Below, piece by piece: positions 1 through 11,465 of a DNA stretch of 64,000 nt (position 1 is its first letter; the number at the start of each line of letters is the position of its first letter). The notes beneath the pieces were generated by a model. It worked only from the letters and a program-made list of their open reading frames with translations. It made no database searches and had not been told where the DNA came from. Origin of the DNA: Nyssa sinensis (taxonomy: Eukaryota > Streptophyta > Magnoliopsida > Cornales > Nyssaceae); contig CM018038.1 of assembly GCA_008638375.1 (NCBI GenBank), positions 15,460,515-15,524,514 of the forward strand. The letters run 5' to 3'. The position numbers and the translations under genes are program-made.

Positions 1-3000
1 AAAAAGGGTCACTGCTGTATTACTATAATCCATGAGCTTCTGCAAAGTCTTCACAGCCAAACAGACAAGATGAATATGGGTAGAATCAGAATCCTCTAAA
101 AGAGGCAAGAATGTGGGAACCATTCCTGACCCCCTAATAACACTCCCAGAACTTGAAGAAGATATAACGTGGAGCAGATAGAACTGCAGAAGTGCTTCAA
201 CAAAGGCAATAGATGATGGATCATTGGAGTTATTCAGTGACAAAATTGCCCTCTGGAGCACATTCAGGAGAATCATGCGGTTCCCCCCTGCAAAACTGAT
301 GCTTGATCCACTCAAAATCCGTGCCCGCTCATGAGATGATGAATATGAAGCTAACTGAGCTCCCAGGGCATGCATTGCAAGTGTTCTAATGCTTCCAGGA
401 ATGGTTTCTTCAGATCGCACAATTCTAATCAACTCGTTCGTATGTTCTGGCTCATTAGCAAAGAAGGACACAAGTTCATCATGAGCATCACTAGATTGAA
501 CAAGTACAGTGAATGCAAGAAGGCAAATCCGACTGTACAGTCTGCATATTCTGGAAGAACGGAAAGCGTGAGCATATCTGATTCGGGTCAGCAAAGAGAA
601 CCTGTGTTCTGGAAGTACATTGTACTGATCAATGCACTGCTTCATAAGTGACAAATCATCCTCTTTCCGTAAATGAAGATCTGGGATGTGAATAACACTT
701 GTGCTGGAAGATGTTGCAGCATCACTTTCTGCCCCACTAATTTGGGAATTGATACCATGCAATTCAAAATAAAGGGTAGATCCTAACCGGTACTGGGACT
801 TGTCACAATCATTGTATACATCAGATGGAAACAAGCACAGCCCTTCATCTTGGCTTCTTTCATTTATCATAACACATGAATATAAGCCCAAGCCCTCTTC
901 CTTGCTTCCCCATCCCTGTGCAAGAGACAAGAGACAGCTGTTTACTGAGCCCAGTCCAACCAACTTCCCACTTGAATGTAGCTTGGAGGGATTTATTTTC
1001 ACTAATGCAAAAAGAGTCTCCAAGGTAACCACGAGAATTTCAGGATCAGTTGATGCAAGTAGGAGCTTGAAATGCTGAATAGAAACAACAATAGATATAA
1101 TTTAGGCAGAAAAAAAGTTATCTTGCAGACAGAAGTAGAATAACATGAGACGCTGACAATTTATATGCCTTAAAGTATGAACATGCAGGTTAGCCTAAAA
1201 TTGGACTCCTGCTAATTGAACACATCATATGAGACGGATTCAACCATCTCCAACTTACCTCTAAACCACTAAATGAACCCTTGTTATGGCAATTCTCCAA
1301 AATTATTTGCATGACTCGTAAAATTTGTAGAATTGCTTGCTTGGGAAAGAGATTATCATCTTCTAAAATATTGTCTGTCAAAAGGAGGTCATTCCTACAA
1401 GACAAGTACGTCTTGAAATATGTATCGAAATGCAGAAAAAGTGGCCTCCAGTGATGAAAATTTCCCTGAAATAAAAGCACCCAATAAGTGAAAGACTAAA
1501 GAGGTAAAGAACGTATTAGATAAGGTAAAATTTTATCACCTTTCCGTACTCCCATCGAAACCCGGAAAGAGGAATTGCAATATCTTGAAGTGGACTTTGA
1601 ATCACCTTGTCAATGAACGCTTTTATTTTAGGAGGCTGCAAGTGCACATGCAGTGTCAAAATTAATACACAAAAAATTGGGGGGAAAAGGAAGAGATTGT
1701 TCATATATAATCCTTTTATTAGTAACGAACAAGCACCCATGTCCAACTGGGACTTAAAACTTTCACCTCTCCGAGCTGTCACTAAAGCTAACAGCTGGCG
1801 TTCACTTATTTAGAAATGATAACTGCAGCTTCATGTAAGCTTAAAGGGAAAAAAAAGGGGGGAGGGGGAAAGGGGGGGGGGGGGGTTGAAGCACATTTTT
1901 CTGCCCTTGCCCTAAGAAACACAAACATGGGACATGAACACACAGACACAAAATACCTCCAAAAAATAAGACATGGATACGTTGAATTTTTTTTTCTTTT
2001 TTATATAACCATATAATAAAAACCTAATATTATTTCAAATTTTTTATCAAAAGTGACAATATAAACAAACAAATCACAATAGTATTATTAAGATATCAAT
2101 ATAACAAAGTTATTAATTCGAAAACTTTTTTCATTTAATCATCAGGTCGAAGTAGTTGAAGAGGAGGATTACTATGACTATAGCCCTTGGTAAATTTACC
2201 AAAGACGAAACTGATTCAATCAAATAAAATGGATCATTCCTCTAGGAAGAATCAAAGAATTTCATTATATCCTTTCTAAAATTGTTTTATTTCATCTAGT
2301 ATTTCGTAGGGATGGGATGAAGGATAGATCTAAGTTTCAAAACAAATTAGCTAACTATTACTTATAACACACGTATATACATAATCCAAAAAAACTGAGG
2401 GGGGGGGTCAAAACAAGTGTGCCTAAAATGGCAGGGACGTATCCAAAATTTAGGGGAAAAAATGAACTCTCTTTATTGCATGTTCAAAATGTATCTAAGA
2501 GTGTCCATCTCCTAAATGTACCTGACATTGATACGTGAGTTAAAGTAGAATGTCCGTACTTCATAACTCTTGACAAAAAAGGCAACGTTTAAACTCTAAT
2601 TTTAATGTATTTTTTGGTTGGGTAATTTTTTTACAAGCGAACTTAATTTATTAAAAAACTTAATAAAAAAAAGTGTTTGGCTGCAAAATGGTTAGACAGC
2701 AGCGATAGTAGGTAAAGAAGGAGATCAATCTCCTAAAATGTCAAACTCATGTCTAGTACAACATTGGCATCTCTTTCATTTTTTATTTTTTGACAAGTAC
2801 TAAACTATTGGCATCTTTAGGGACATCCTTTGGGAAGAATTTTCAATAACTTTAACAGGATTTAACCTATATATATTGCATAATTACTAAAATGCCACCA
2901 CAAGGCTCATCTCCAGCAGGAATGTGATGTTACCAAGGTCATCATTCTTCTTGCTTTAACAGGATCAAAAGAACTATAACCATCTTTTATAAAATCAAAG

Positions 3001-5214
3001 GCCCCATTATTCCTTCTTTTTGAATATTACTCTAAAAAGAAGTCAAAATTAGAGATCAGGACCAAATAAATTTATTCTGGATTGCATTAATTGCATAAAG
3101 TTATAAATCTGAAGATGTCATAACAAATTGTGGCCAATTAATATATGTTCAGATTTTAGTCATTCCATTGACCAAGTTATCAAATTATGTTGGTCATTTT
3201 AAAAAAATATATAGAAAAGTTGCCCAAAAACTAAGAGTTAGTTTATATATCAATACATAAAGTTAGTTTATACCATGGTTACCACAATTCGCTCCTCCCC
3301 TAACGAATTGCGAATTGGGATCGCATGATCCAGAACATGGATCATTAGCGATTTGGAACGCAAGATTTAGCGTTCCGATTTAAAATATCAAAATACACAC
3401 ACACATCATTGGAATATTATTTTATAATGACTTAGATTCGTTGGAATCATTTTGGTGTATATATATACATACCAATATTATTATAAAAAACATATTATGT
3501 TCTAAATAAACATATTTTGTTCCAACAAAGCGATCCAAAGAAGCCTACCGCTAACATACCTTGTTTTATAACAAGTGACGATCTACGTTCCCATTCCCGT
3601 TCCTGTTTTCCGTACCATAACGATCCACGTTCTAGGTAACATTGATTTATACATTTTTCACAAGTATTTTCCATTATTATTAAAAATTGCACTTCTTGAA
3701 CTCAAGAGTCTGCCTTAACATTTCCATTTCCTTGTTAAAAAAAAAGGAAGAAGATGCAGAGTTCAAATTTTACATTTAAGATATACCTGATGGCTTTATT
3801 GTATGGGGCTTAGTTAATAGGGAAGACACTATCAAATGGAAGCCAGATCCAAATATGAGATTTGGCATCAAATCTTACCATAGGGTGATTAGTGGAGTCA
3901 TTAGGTTAGTTTTCCGTGAAAAGGTATTTGGATGGTTAATGTCTCTTCCAAGATATTTATCTTTGTTGGACAATGGCTTTGGAAGAAATTCTTACGTTAG
4001 ATAATTTGGCAAGGAAGGGGAAGCTTCTTCCTAATTGGTGTTGCATATATAAGAAAGCGGAAGAATCTACCAATCTCTTCTCCTTGGTTTATGGTGATTA
4101 AAGATGTTTAGTCTATACTTCTTGCTGTTACAGGAATTTTCGGGTTATGTGGTTCTGCCTAAGTCGATAAATGATCTTATTGTAAGTTCGATTGCATCCT
4201 GCCCTTCCAAAAGGGTTCAAGAAGCTTGGAGATTGGCTTCACTTTGTGTGATGTGATGTATTAGGTGGAGGTGTTATCAGTGTACTTTTGAGAAGATGAA
4301 CTTACCAGTTCAAAAATTAAAGAAGACGATTCTAGATACTCTTCATTTTTGGGTTTCAGGAAAATATCCCATTTCATTATATACGTTTGTTGATTTTTTT
4401 GGAGATCCAGATTGTAAAAGTAGGAGTGGGACCTTGTAGTTCCCCATGCTTTATGCTTGTACATTAGTTGCACCCCCTTTGGCACTTCTGTCTATAATAT
4501 TATTCAGTGCTTGCTTGAAAAAATAAAAAGATATACTCAATGTAAAAGACATTAATTTCTAACTACCTAAAACTCTAACACTAAAAGAAGTTCTGAAGTC
4601 TTCAGAGTATAAATACTTGTAAAAAAAGAAAGGTCTTCAGAGTATAAACAATGACAAATAATTTTCACTACTATGCAGAACATTTGAGAATTAGATGAAG
4701 CACGCTTCTGAATCAAATAACCATCCAGACTAAAATGGCCATGCATACAACTTCATAAAAGACAAAGAAATCTCTTACAGCAAGACAAACTCTCCAGTAC
4801 CATAAACCAATAATCCCAAATATCTAAAAAATAGAAAGGAAAAATAAAATACTAATGCTACTTTAAGCCCACACTAGTCAATATATACCCGGTAACATTT
4901 ACCGATCAAAGATCCTAGTATAACAAAATCCCCTTTTTACCAAATTTCATTCAATAACCAATAAATAAAACCCTAATGATTAACCAACCAACCAATAACC
5001 GAGTCTGATAATAACCCTAAACAGAGTAATGCATATCTGGATATGTAAGAACATATTACTCATGCAGATTACAAGATATGAAGAGAAAGGGTGCAGAGAG
5101 GATGGTCAAAGAACTCACAGGCTCCGAGTCGAGTTTGATAGAGGGACCCAGAGCTCCTTCACCGGATAAAAGTTGCCGCAACCTTGACGGCAAGCTCGAT
5201 CTTAGGGTTGCCAT
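1..5214 (-). CDS. UPL1/UPL2-like: E3 ubiquitin-protein ligase UPL1/UPL2-like, N-terminal part (runs off the window)
   Basis: This is the 5' end of a giant HECT-type E3 ligase, a family of about 3,600-3,700 residues that transfers ubiquitin through a C-terminal HECT cysteine. Only the N-terminal armadillo-like DUF908/DUF913 region lies here. The coding exons, 5' to 3' on the minus strand, are 5214-5119, 1635-1540, 1465-1259 and 1074-1. Each is bounded by AG/GT, every junction is phase 0, and they give 32+32+69+358 residues. The start ATG at 5214 opens with MATLRSSLPSRLRQLLSGEG, the conserved start of plant UPL1/2. Exon 2 carries PPKIKAFIDKVIQ and exon 3 GNFHHWRPLFLHFDTYFKTY, both family hallmarks. 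The frame is open to base 1 with no stops. Intron 1 (1636-5118) is 3.5 kb and holds a LINE remnant and an unclassified repeat, both inserted antisense to the gene. UPL1 versus UPL2 cannot be decided from this part. Confidence 0.95.
1849..1887. repeat. Poly-purine / G-run tract in UPL intron 1
   Basis: The tract has several G runs (6 G, 5 G, then a run of 14) separated by A-rich bits on the plus strand, so it is C-rich on the UPL coding strand. It meets the simple pattern for a G-quadruplex. It may also be an alignment-unfriendly homopolymer whose exact length depends on sequencing quality. Confidence 0.7.
3278..3640 (-). repeat. Unclassified interspersed repeat, copy A (in UPL intron 1)
   Basis: Read on the minus strand, this 363-bp segment aligns along its length with 35663-36107 on the plus strand. 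Both begin GTYACCTAGAAC and end GAATTGTGGTAAC, so the termini form a short 6-bp inverted repeat (GTTACC/GGTAAC). Shared internal blocks include AACGTAGATCGTCA, TTTGTTGGAACAAAAT and a GATATTTTA block near the 3' side. The differences are scattered substitutions and indels. I see no ORF and no clear target-site duplication, so the class is unknown. Confidence 0.7.
3785..4535 (+). mobile_element. L1-like LINE remnant (zf-RVT C-terminal part)
   Basis: Conceptual translation on the plus strand gives broken pieces of the region after reverse transcriptase in plant LINEs: a DTIKWKPDPN-type strand, then LTLDNLARKGK, then the AWRLASLC...ILDTLHFW tail. The frames change and stops intervene, so it is long dead. 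It is antisense to the UPL gene and lies wholly in intron 1. An A-rich stretch near 4520-4535 may be the remains of the tail. Confidence 0.8.
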
Positions 5215-5640
5215 GTCACCTCCACTTCTCTACTTATAGATACTGAAATTTATACAAAAAAGCAGAAAATCAGAATCAAAATATTAGATAAAAAGAGACA
5301 AAAACAGAACTGCAAACCCAACAAAAACGAGTTTCGATTGGGGAAAAGAGACGAGTGCAGAGATCAGATATATATAAACACATACATGTATGTATAGAGG
5401 GAAAGAAGGCGACCTGATTGATGAGAGAGAGGGGGGAGTGATGGATGGATAAATACACATCCGAAGGGTTGAATATACAAAGAAAGGTGAGATGTATGCT
5501 TAGAGAAAGAGAGGGAGAGGGAGAGGGAGAGAGGAGAAGCGAAACCCCAAAGCGAAGAGAGGGGAGAGAGGAAAAGGGTCTCTTTTTTGTTTAACCCTCA
5601 AAGGGAAAAGGGGGCATTCTTATACGGAGCTAAAACACAA
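5215..5640 (-). promoter_or_regulatory. UPL 5' leader and proximal promoter with GA-rich tract
   Basis: This stretch lies immediately upstream of the UPL start codon. Bases 5500-5575 are a GA/GGA-rich tract (CT-rich on the coding strand), typical of plant 5' leaders and promoters. I cannot fix the transcription start or say whether the leader contains an intron. Confidence 0.5.
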
Positions 5641-6321
5641 AACGGAGTTTAACACACGGCACGGCCCCTTCATCTGCTGGGTCTCAAAAGAAAGGCGGTT
5701 TTGCACTTTGGGCCTTCAGCTTTACTGTATTTCTCTTCTTTTTCTCTCTCTGGTTTCATTTATTTTGTTTTGTTCTATTCTCTTTTATTTATTATTATCT
5801 ACTATGTAATGTGCTGGTTCATTTTTCCTTACAAAAGAAAAATTAAAAAAAAAACCATATATATGTGTATTTCTCTGTGTGTGTGGATATATATATATAT
5901 ATATTTAACTAGGTGGTGAACCGCGCTCCGCACAGTTCTAATTAATAAAAATAATCTATCTAAAAAAAAAAAAAGTAATACTTTTGTTTATGTTTAGAAG
6001 ACATAATAAGAGGATTGGACTATTCCATGTTTCGTGTTTGTATTTGATTAGATATTTATGTCTTGTAAATTATTTATCTTCCACCTAGATAGGGTATAAC
6101 GTATCATAAAGGAGTGGTGGTATTAATATTATTCTATCTTATTGCAATAAAAATACAATATTACGTCATCAAAAAAAAATTATAAAGATGCAATTTAGAA
6201 AGACGAAGGCATGGAAGGGTCAAGTTAAGAAAATTATATTTTTTTCTTTTTTTCATTTTTCAAATTTTTTTATATGTTCCAATTTTTAAATGTACTTTTT
6301 ATATCAATAAATAGACTATTG

Positions 6322-6353
<32 letters not shown>

Positions 6354-7040
6354 ATCATTAATTTGAATGATTAATTGTAATACGGATCATAATTTTTTTT
6401 TGAGTCTCCTCAAAAATGAAAAATTATTATTTTGAACAATATTTACGCAATCATATTCTAAAATATTATAATTATGTTTATAAGATTTGTAATTGATTTA
6501 TGAATAAAATAGTAATTTTAGATACATCGTATGCATATATTTGAAAAAAAAATTCAAAGACTTTCATATAAATAATTTTTGAAGACTGAACTTTATATTT
6601 GAATCTTATATCAGGTAAGCACTCAAGCATATAGGAATGAGATATAACAATATATTCAGACATTTTATCTGAATCAGTTCAAAACACTAAATTATTATTC
6701 AATATCTCACATAATTTTATATCATATCCGATCCAACTATATCTTATCTAATCCCACCTTCTTAACCAGTCAACCAAACAAGGCCTTTGTCTCAAATCTT
6801 GCATTCTAAATAATGTAGTATTTAATTACTGATGGCGGATTAAATCTATTATAAAGAATTTATTAATCACATATTTTTACATTATTTGAAATATAAATTT
6901 TAGTACAAAAATATATAACATCAAGCATTACTCATTGAAAAAATGAACAAATTACAATTTCATAAATAATTATTACATGAATAAGGAAATCGCCTAATAA
7001 AAAAATGACCAACTCTGTTTATTATAGAAGAAACATATTT

Positions 7041-7107
<67 letters not shown>

Positions 7108-8205
7108 AGTTGTTGTGTACAAGACAAGTTGGGAGTAGTGTATCAAGTTTAATCCGAGATAAAGAAAAGGTCAGTCATGCACATACAAGTGATTTCCTCC
7201 CTAACCAAACTTTCACGTTGAAAAACTTCACCTACTTTTGCGAGGGTTTAAGGGAAAATTCTAAATCTTACTAATTTTTTGATGGGCAAAAAAAAAAAAG
7301 AGTACAGATCACCCCTTTTATATTCTAGAGCAGACATATATAGAGTTGTTATAAACTTATAATCAAAAGAATGAAGGGTCATCCCAATAGCTTCAAGTGA
7401 CCATTGTGATAATAGTTCTTTACAGGCATTTTGAGCAGTGAATTAAATTCAAATTTGAGTTAAAAAGTTTAAAAATATTATTCAGTTATAAATTCAAACT
7501 CTTATTAAGTCTATTTTTATTCAAACTTAAATTCAAATTAGTGCAATATAATTCATAAACTCAAATCGTCATTCAAAGCAAATTTAAAACTTTTAAGACA
7601 TGATGAGAATTATTTTGGGACACAGTAAAAATTTTAAAAAAAAAATTGAGTAAAAATTAGATGAGTGTTGAATAGCATCAAACTCAAATGAAGTTTTTAC
7701 TCAATTTTTTACTTAAATTTGAATAAAACATTGAGTCATTACTGGAGATGACTTTAGATTAACTTTCCACTCTTTTTGTTTTCTAAAGGTGCTTCATTCT
7801 ACCATTTTAGATTTAAATTTGTGGTAAAAATTGTACTTGAACTATTGGAAAATTTTTCTGTAAGTATTTGTGTTGCAATTCATTCTAAAATTTTAAGTTT
7901 TGATTTTGCAATTGTAATTGTTAAGATAAGTTGAATCTTGTTACTAGTCAATTAAATTTTTGAAGATTTGAAAGAGTCAATTTGAATACAACTTTATATT
8001 TTAGGAGATGAAATATTTTTGACAATAATTTAAAGACTTCATATCTAGTCTATCGAGAAAGGTATTAACATACACGCACAATATACATTCACTTAAGTTT
8101 TCATACGTAAAATAAGTGTACGTTTAATCTTTCACATGTCAGTTCTCATACGTCTTGCATTTAGTATTACACACACCCTAAATGCTTTTTAGTATTGACT
8201 TATAT
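5641..8205. other. AT-rich intergenic sequence with microsatellites
   Basis: I see no gene here. Simple repeats include (TA)n near 5888-5904, (TA)n near 6325-6344, and a compound (TA)n(GA)n at 7041-7105. The short ORFs here are low-complexity and have no recognisable domain. Confidence 0.7.
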
Positions 8206-8213
8206 ATGTGTTA

Positions 8214-8861
8214 TAGGGGTGTCAATTTATGACACGACACGATTATACGACTCGAACACGACATGGAGTTAGTGGGTTTGGGTTGTGCTTAAATAGGTTT
8301 GGATAATAAACAGGTTGACACGATTAACACGACTATTAAATAGGTCGAGTTAGGGTTGACACGCGCGTTGACACGGTTTACACGAATAAATATGAAATTT
8401 AAAATATTTTGTATTATTAGTATTAATATATGTAATAATTAATATTTTTTTCAAGTATAGAAAAAATTTAATATTATAAGTATTAATCTTTTTTTTAATA
8501 CTAAATCTATATTTTTATTTAATAAAAATATAAAAAATACATTAAAAGAAGGAGAATAACTCAACAAGTGTATTTATTAAATAAGTTGTTAAATGTGTTA
8601 AAATAGGTTATATGTGTTGATCATGTCGATTTTAACACGATCTATTTATTAAATTGGTTAAACGAGGCATGTCATGTTACTCGTGTTAACACGACCCATT
8701 TATTAAACGGTTTCACAAGTCGTATCGTTTTACATGTGTAATAAACACGTCGTGTTAGGGTCTAGAATTTTGACACAATTAGTTAATGGCGTCGTGTTCG
8801 GATTGACCCATATAATCGAATATCTATACCTCGACACGACACGACACAATTGACACCCCTA
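8214..8861 (+). mobile_element. Non-autonomous hAT-type MITE, copy 1
   Basis: This 648-bp element starts TAGGGGTGTCAATT and ends AATTGACACCCCTA, a perfect 14-bp terminal inverted repeat. It is flanked by a perfect 8-bp target-site duplication ATGTGTTA (8206-8213 and 8862-8869). An 8-bp duplication and a TAGGG-type terminus are the signature of the hAT superfamily. There is no transposase ORF. The subterminal regions are packed with GACACGAC-type motifs on both strands. It is a relative of the element at 10798-11423, in opposite orientation. Confidence 0.93.
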
Positions 8862-8869
8862 ATGTGTTA

Positions 8870-10797
8870 TAATTGTGACTCTTTAGGTTTTTTTAATTTT
8901 ATTAGAATCGAATTACAAAAATAGTTCCTTAATCGTTTGAACACGTTCAACAATCATCTGAATGAGAATTGTCGTTTAAACACTATGCCAACCGTTTGAA
9001 CACATGGCGATTTTGAGAATACGATTGACTGATTAATTCAAATTCAATTAGAAGTGACAATTTTCTACTCATATACATATACAAAAAAACATATAGAATG
9101 TATTTTTGAGCCTTTCTAAGAGAGAGTCTTAAGACATACCTTTAAATCACTGCACAAGAAGTTGCATACTAAGTAGAGTAGATTTGGGAAGTGGATCGTG
9201 ATTGGTACGAGGTGTTACTGTAGTAAAAGAACATGCTAATAAATGAAATTAGTATATAAGAGTGAAACAAAAAAACAACGGTATTGATTAATTAGTGGTG
9301 ATCTACACAAGTCAATTTGGTAGGTTAATAATTAGAGTTGTCGTTTTGTGTCCTGTAATCAATTTGGTTTATTAGCGGAATGTTTTCTAGTAACTAATGA
9401 AATCTTTATACCCTCCGAGTGTTTGTCAAACGTGAATTTGGCGTATCTCTTATGCTTTATTTATGCTTGTGTTTATTATTGTGATTGATTATTAAACATT
9501 TGGCCACAAGTATTTAATTAGGAATCTAAATTAATTTCTAAGATCACTTAGTTATACCTCTCAAAATCAATGATTCTTGTCTAATTAATTTGAGATAATT
9601 AATTAGAGAAATAATTTGGTATTATCTGTGTAATTATAACGAATAATTAATTGTTTATTGGCCTAAGTTTTCCTTCAAAATCCATTAATTAATACTTGGT
9701 TAATGGATAGTCATTTGAATTGACACTAGTAGTATTAATGTAACAAACTAATAAAAAATGAAATAAAATCATTATACATTAACCCCCATGGGTGGTCCAG
9801 TGATTATGGGTAGGGACAGAGTTGTAAATTCGAACGTCTTAAGTTCAAAAGTTAAAAATACTAAATTTAACTGATATTTATGACTTGCACAAAGTCATAG
9901 GTATTCGAGTTTATGAAATTTGATTTAAGGAAATGAGCTTTTGGAAAATTCGCATTCAAAATGATGATAAGGCATAGCTATAAACGATTTTATTAAAAAA
10001 ATGGTAAGTGTTGATCTTTTATAAAACTCAATTGTTGGCAATGGCAGTGGTTCATTCCATTATTTGATAATTAGCACATTCTTAGTGGAGAGGGTAATCT
10101 ATATATGGCCCAAATGTAATACCATGACCCGAGTTAGTACGTATACCGAGGTAGATCGGGTCGAGTAGTATTCTATCGGTTGTAATCCGAATTGTTAAAG
10201 TTTTATATTATAATATCATATACACTGAACGATTTTGAAATGTGAATGGGTTCGATTTCTATAGTCAACACCGAGCGACTCAGAGTCAAGCACCGTAAGG
10301 TGTGCACATACACAAACACATGCATGTGTACGTATGCATGTGTGTATAGGTCTTCAAAAATAAGTGTATGTATACGCTTATAGAAAACAGTATAAATGTA
10401 TATATATGGATATATATATATAAATGAATAAGTAATATAAATATACATATATATATATATGTATATATATACATATGGTATAGTATAATTATTATATATA
10501 TATATATGTATGTATTAAAATACAAGTAAAAAGGAATAAAAGAAAATAAAAAAAAGAAAAGAAAAGGAAGTAGAGAGGCAGCATGGCATATGCATGCAAG
10601 TAGGTGTGTGTGTGCTGCCAAGAGGTCGGCAGATGCGTGTGAGTGAGTGTGTTTGGCATGTGTGTGTGTGTGTAATATAATATACATATATATATAGCAC
10701 AATATACAAGCAAACATTAAATGCAAAGTAAGGAGAAAAGAAAGAAAATAGAAAAGAAGTCAGAAAAGGATGGGAAGAGAGAGGAAAGGGGGAGAAC
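8870..10797. other. AT-rich intergenic sequence with TA/TG microsatellites
   Basis: No gene is visible. Bases 10390-10520 are a long TA-rich tract with TATATA/CATACA variants, and 10605-10690 hold (TG)n and (TA)n. These repeats create several overlapping minus-strand ORFs of low complexity that I do not regard as genes. Confidence 0.7.
9786..9900 (+). repeat. Possible tRNA-derived SINE fragment
   Basis: GGTGGTCCAGTGATTA resembles a Pol III A box, and AAGTTCAAAAGTT about 40 bases later resembles a degenerate B box. Each departs from consensus at one or more positions, so this is a weak call. Confidence 0.3.
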
Positions 10798-11423
10798 TAG
10801 GGGTGTCAATCGTGTCGTGTCGTGTTCGTGTCGTGTCAAGGTAAGAGTATTATACTATATGGGTCGACCCGAACACGACACGATTAATTAATCGTGTCAA
10901 CTTGCTCAACCCTAACACGACATGTATAATACATGGATGATACGACACGATCCGTATAACCCGTTTATTAAACAGGTCATGTTAAAACACGAATAACAAG
11001 ACCCATTTAAATTGTATAACCTGTTTTCATAATAAAATTACTAGGTAAAATCTAATTTATTCATTTTTTAACATATTATAGTAATAATAATTATTTTTAA
11101 CTAAGAGTAAGTTTTAAAATCTAATATTTATTAAGGTTTTTGTTTGGATGTAATTTGTAAAACTAACCTTACTTATATGGGTAATAAATGGGTCAGACGG
11201 GTTAGGCGGGTTTGTATTAAACAGGTTGACAGGAATAATTAAATGGGTTATTTTGTGTTAAACGGGTCAACCTGATTACAACCCGAACACGACACGTTTA
11301 TTAAATGTGTTAAACGGGTTGACCCGTTTATGACCCAAATCCATATAAGCTTAACCCAAACCCGCTAATTACGTGTCGGGTTCGAGTCGTGTTATCGTGT
11401 CGTGTCAAAAATTGACACCCCTA
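10798..11423 (-). mobile_element. Non-autonomous hAT-type MITE, copy 2 (inverted)
   Basis: This 626-bp element has the same TAGGGGTGTCAAT terminal inverted repeats. Its perfect 8-bp target duplication is GGGAGAAC (10790-10797 and 11424-11431). Reverse-complemented, its subterminal sequence aligns with the left end of copy 1 (GACACGACACGAT, then a GGGTTTGGGTT block), so the two copies are inverted relative to each other 2 kb apart. It ends 35 bp before the solo LTR that follows. Confidence 0.93.
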
Positions 11424-11465
11424 GGGAGAACCAAGAGTAAGATGGGACTTGGGCGGTGGACTGGG

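Noticed and set aside
7005..7274. 89-codon ORF starting in a (TA)n(GA)n microsatellite
   Set aside because: About half of it is YIYIY and REREREs from the repeat, and the rest has no recognisable feature.
10286..10726. 146-codon minus-strand ORF and overlapping ORFs
   Set aside because: The translation is dominated by YIYIY and HTHTH strings produced by TA and TG microsatellites. There is no domain, and several frames are open at once for the same reason.
8214..11423. Repeated GACACGAC motifs considered as a CRISPR-like array
   Set aside because: They are irregularly spaced, occur in both directions, and sit within two hAT MITEs of a plant nuclear genome.
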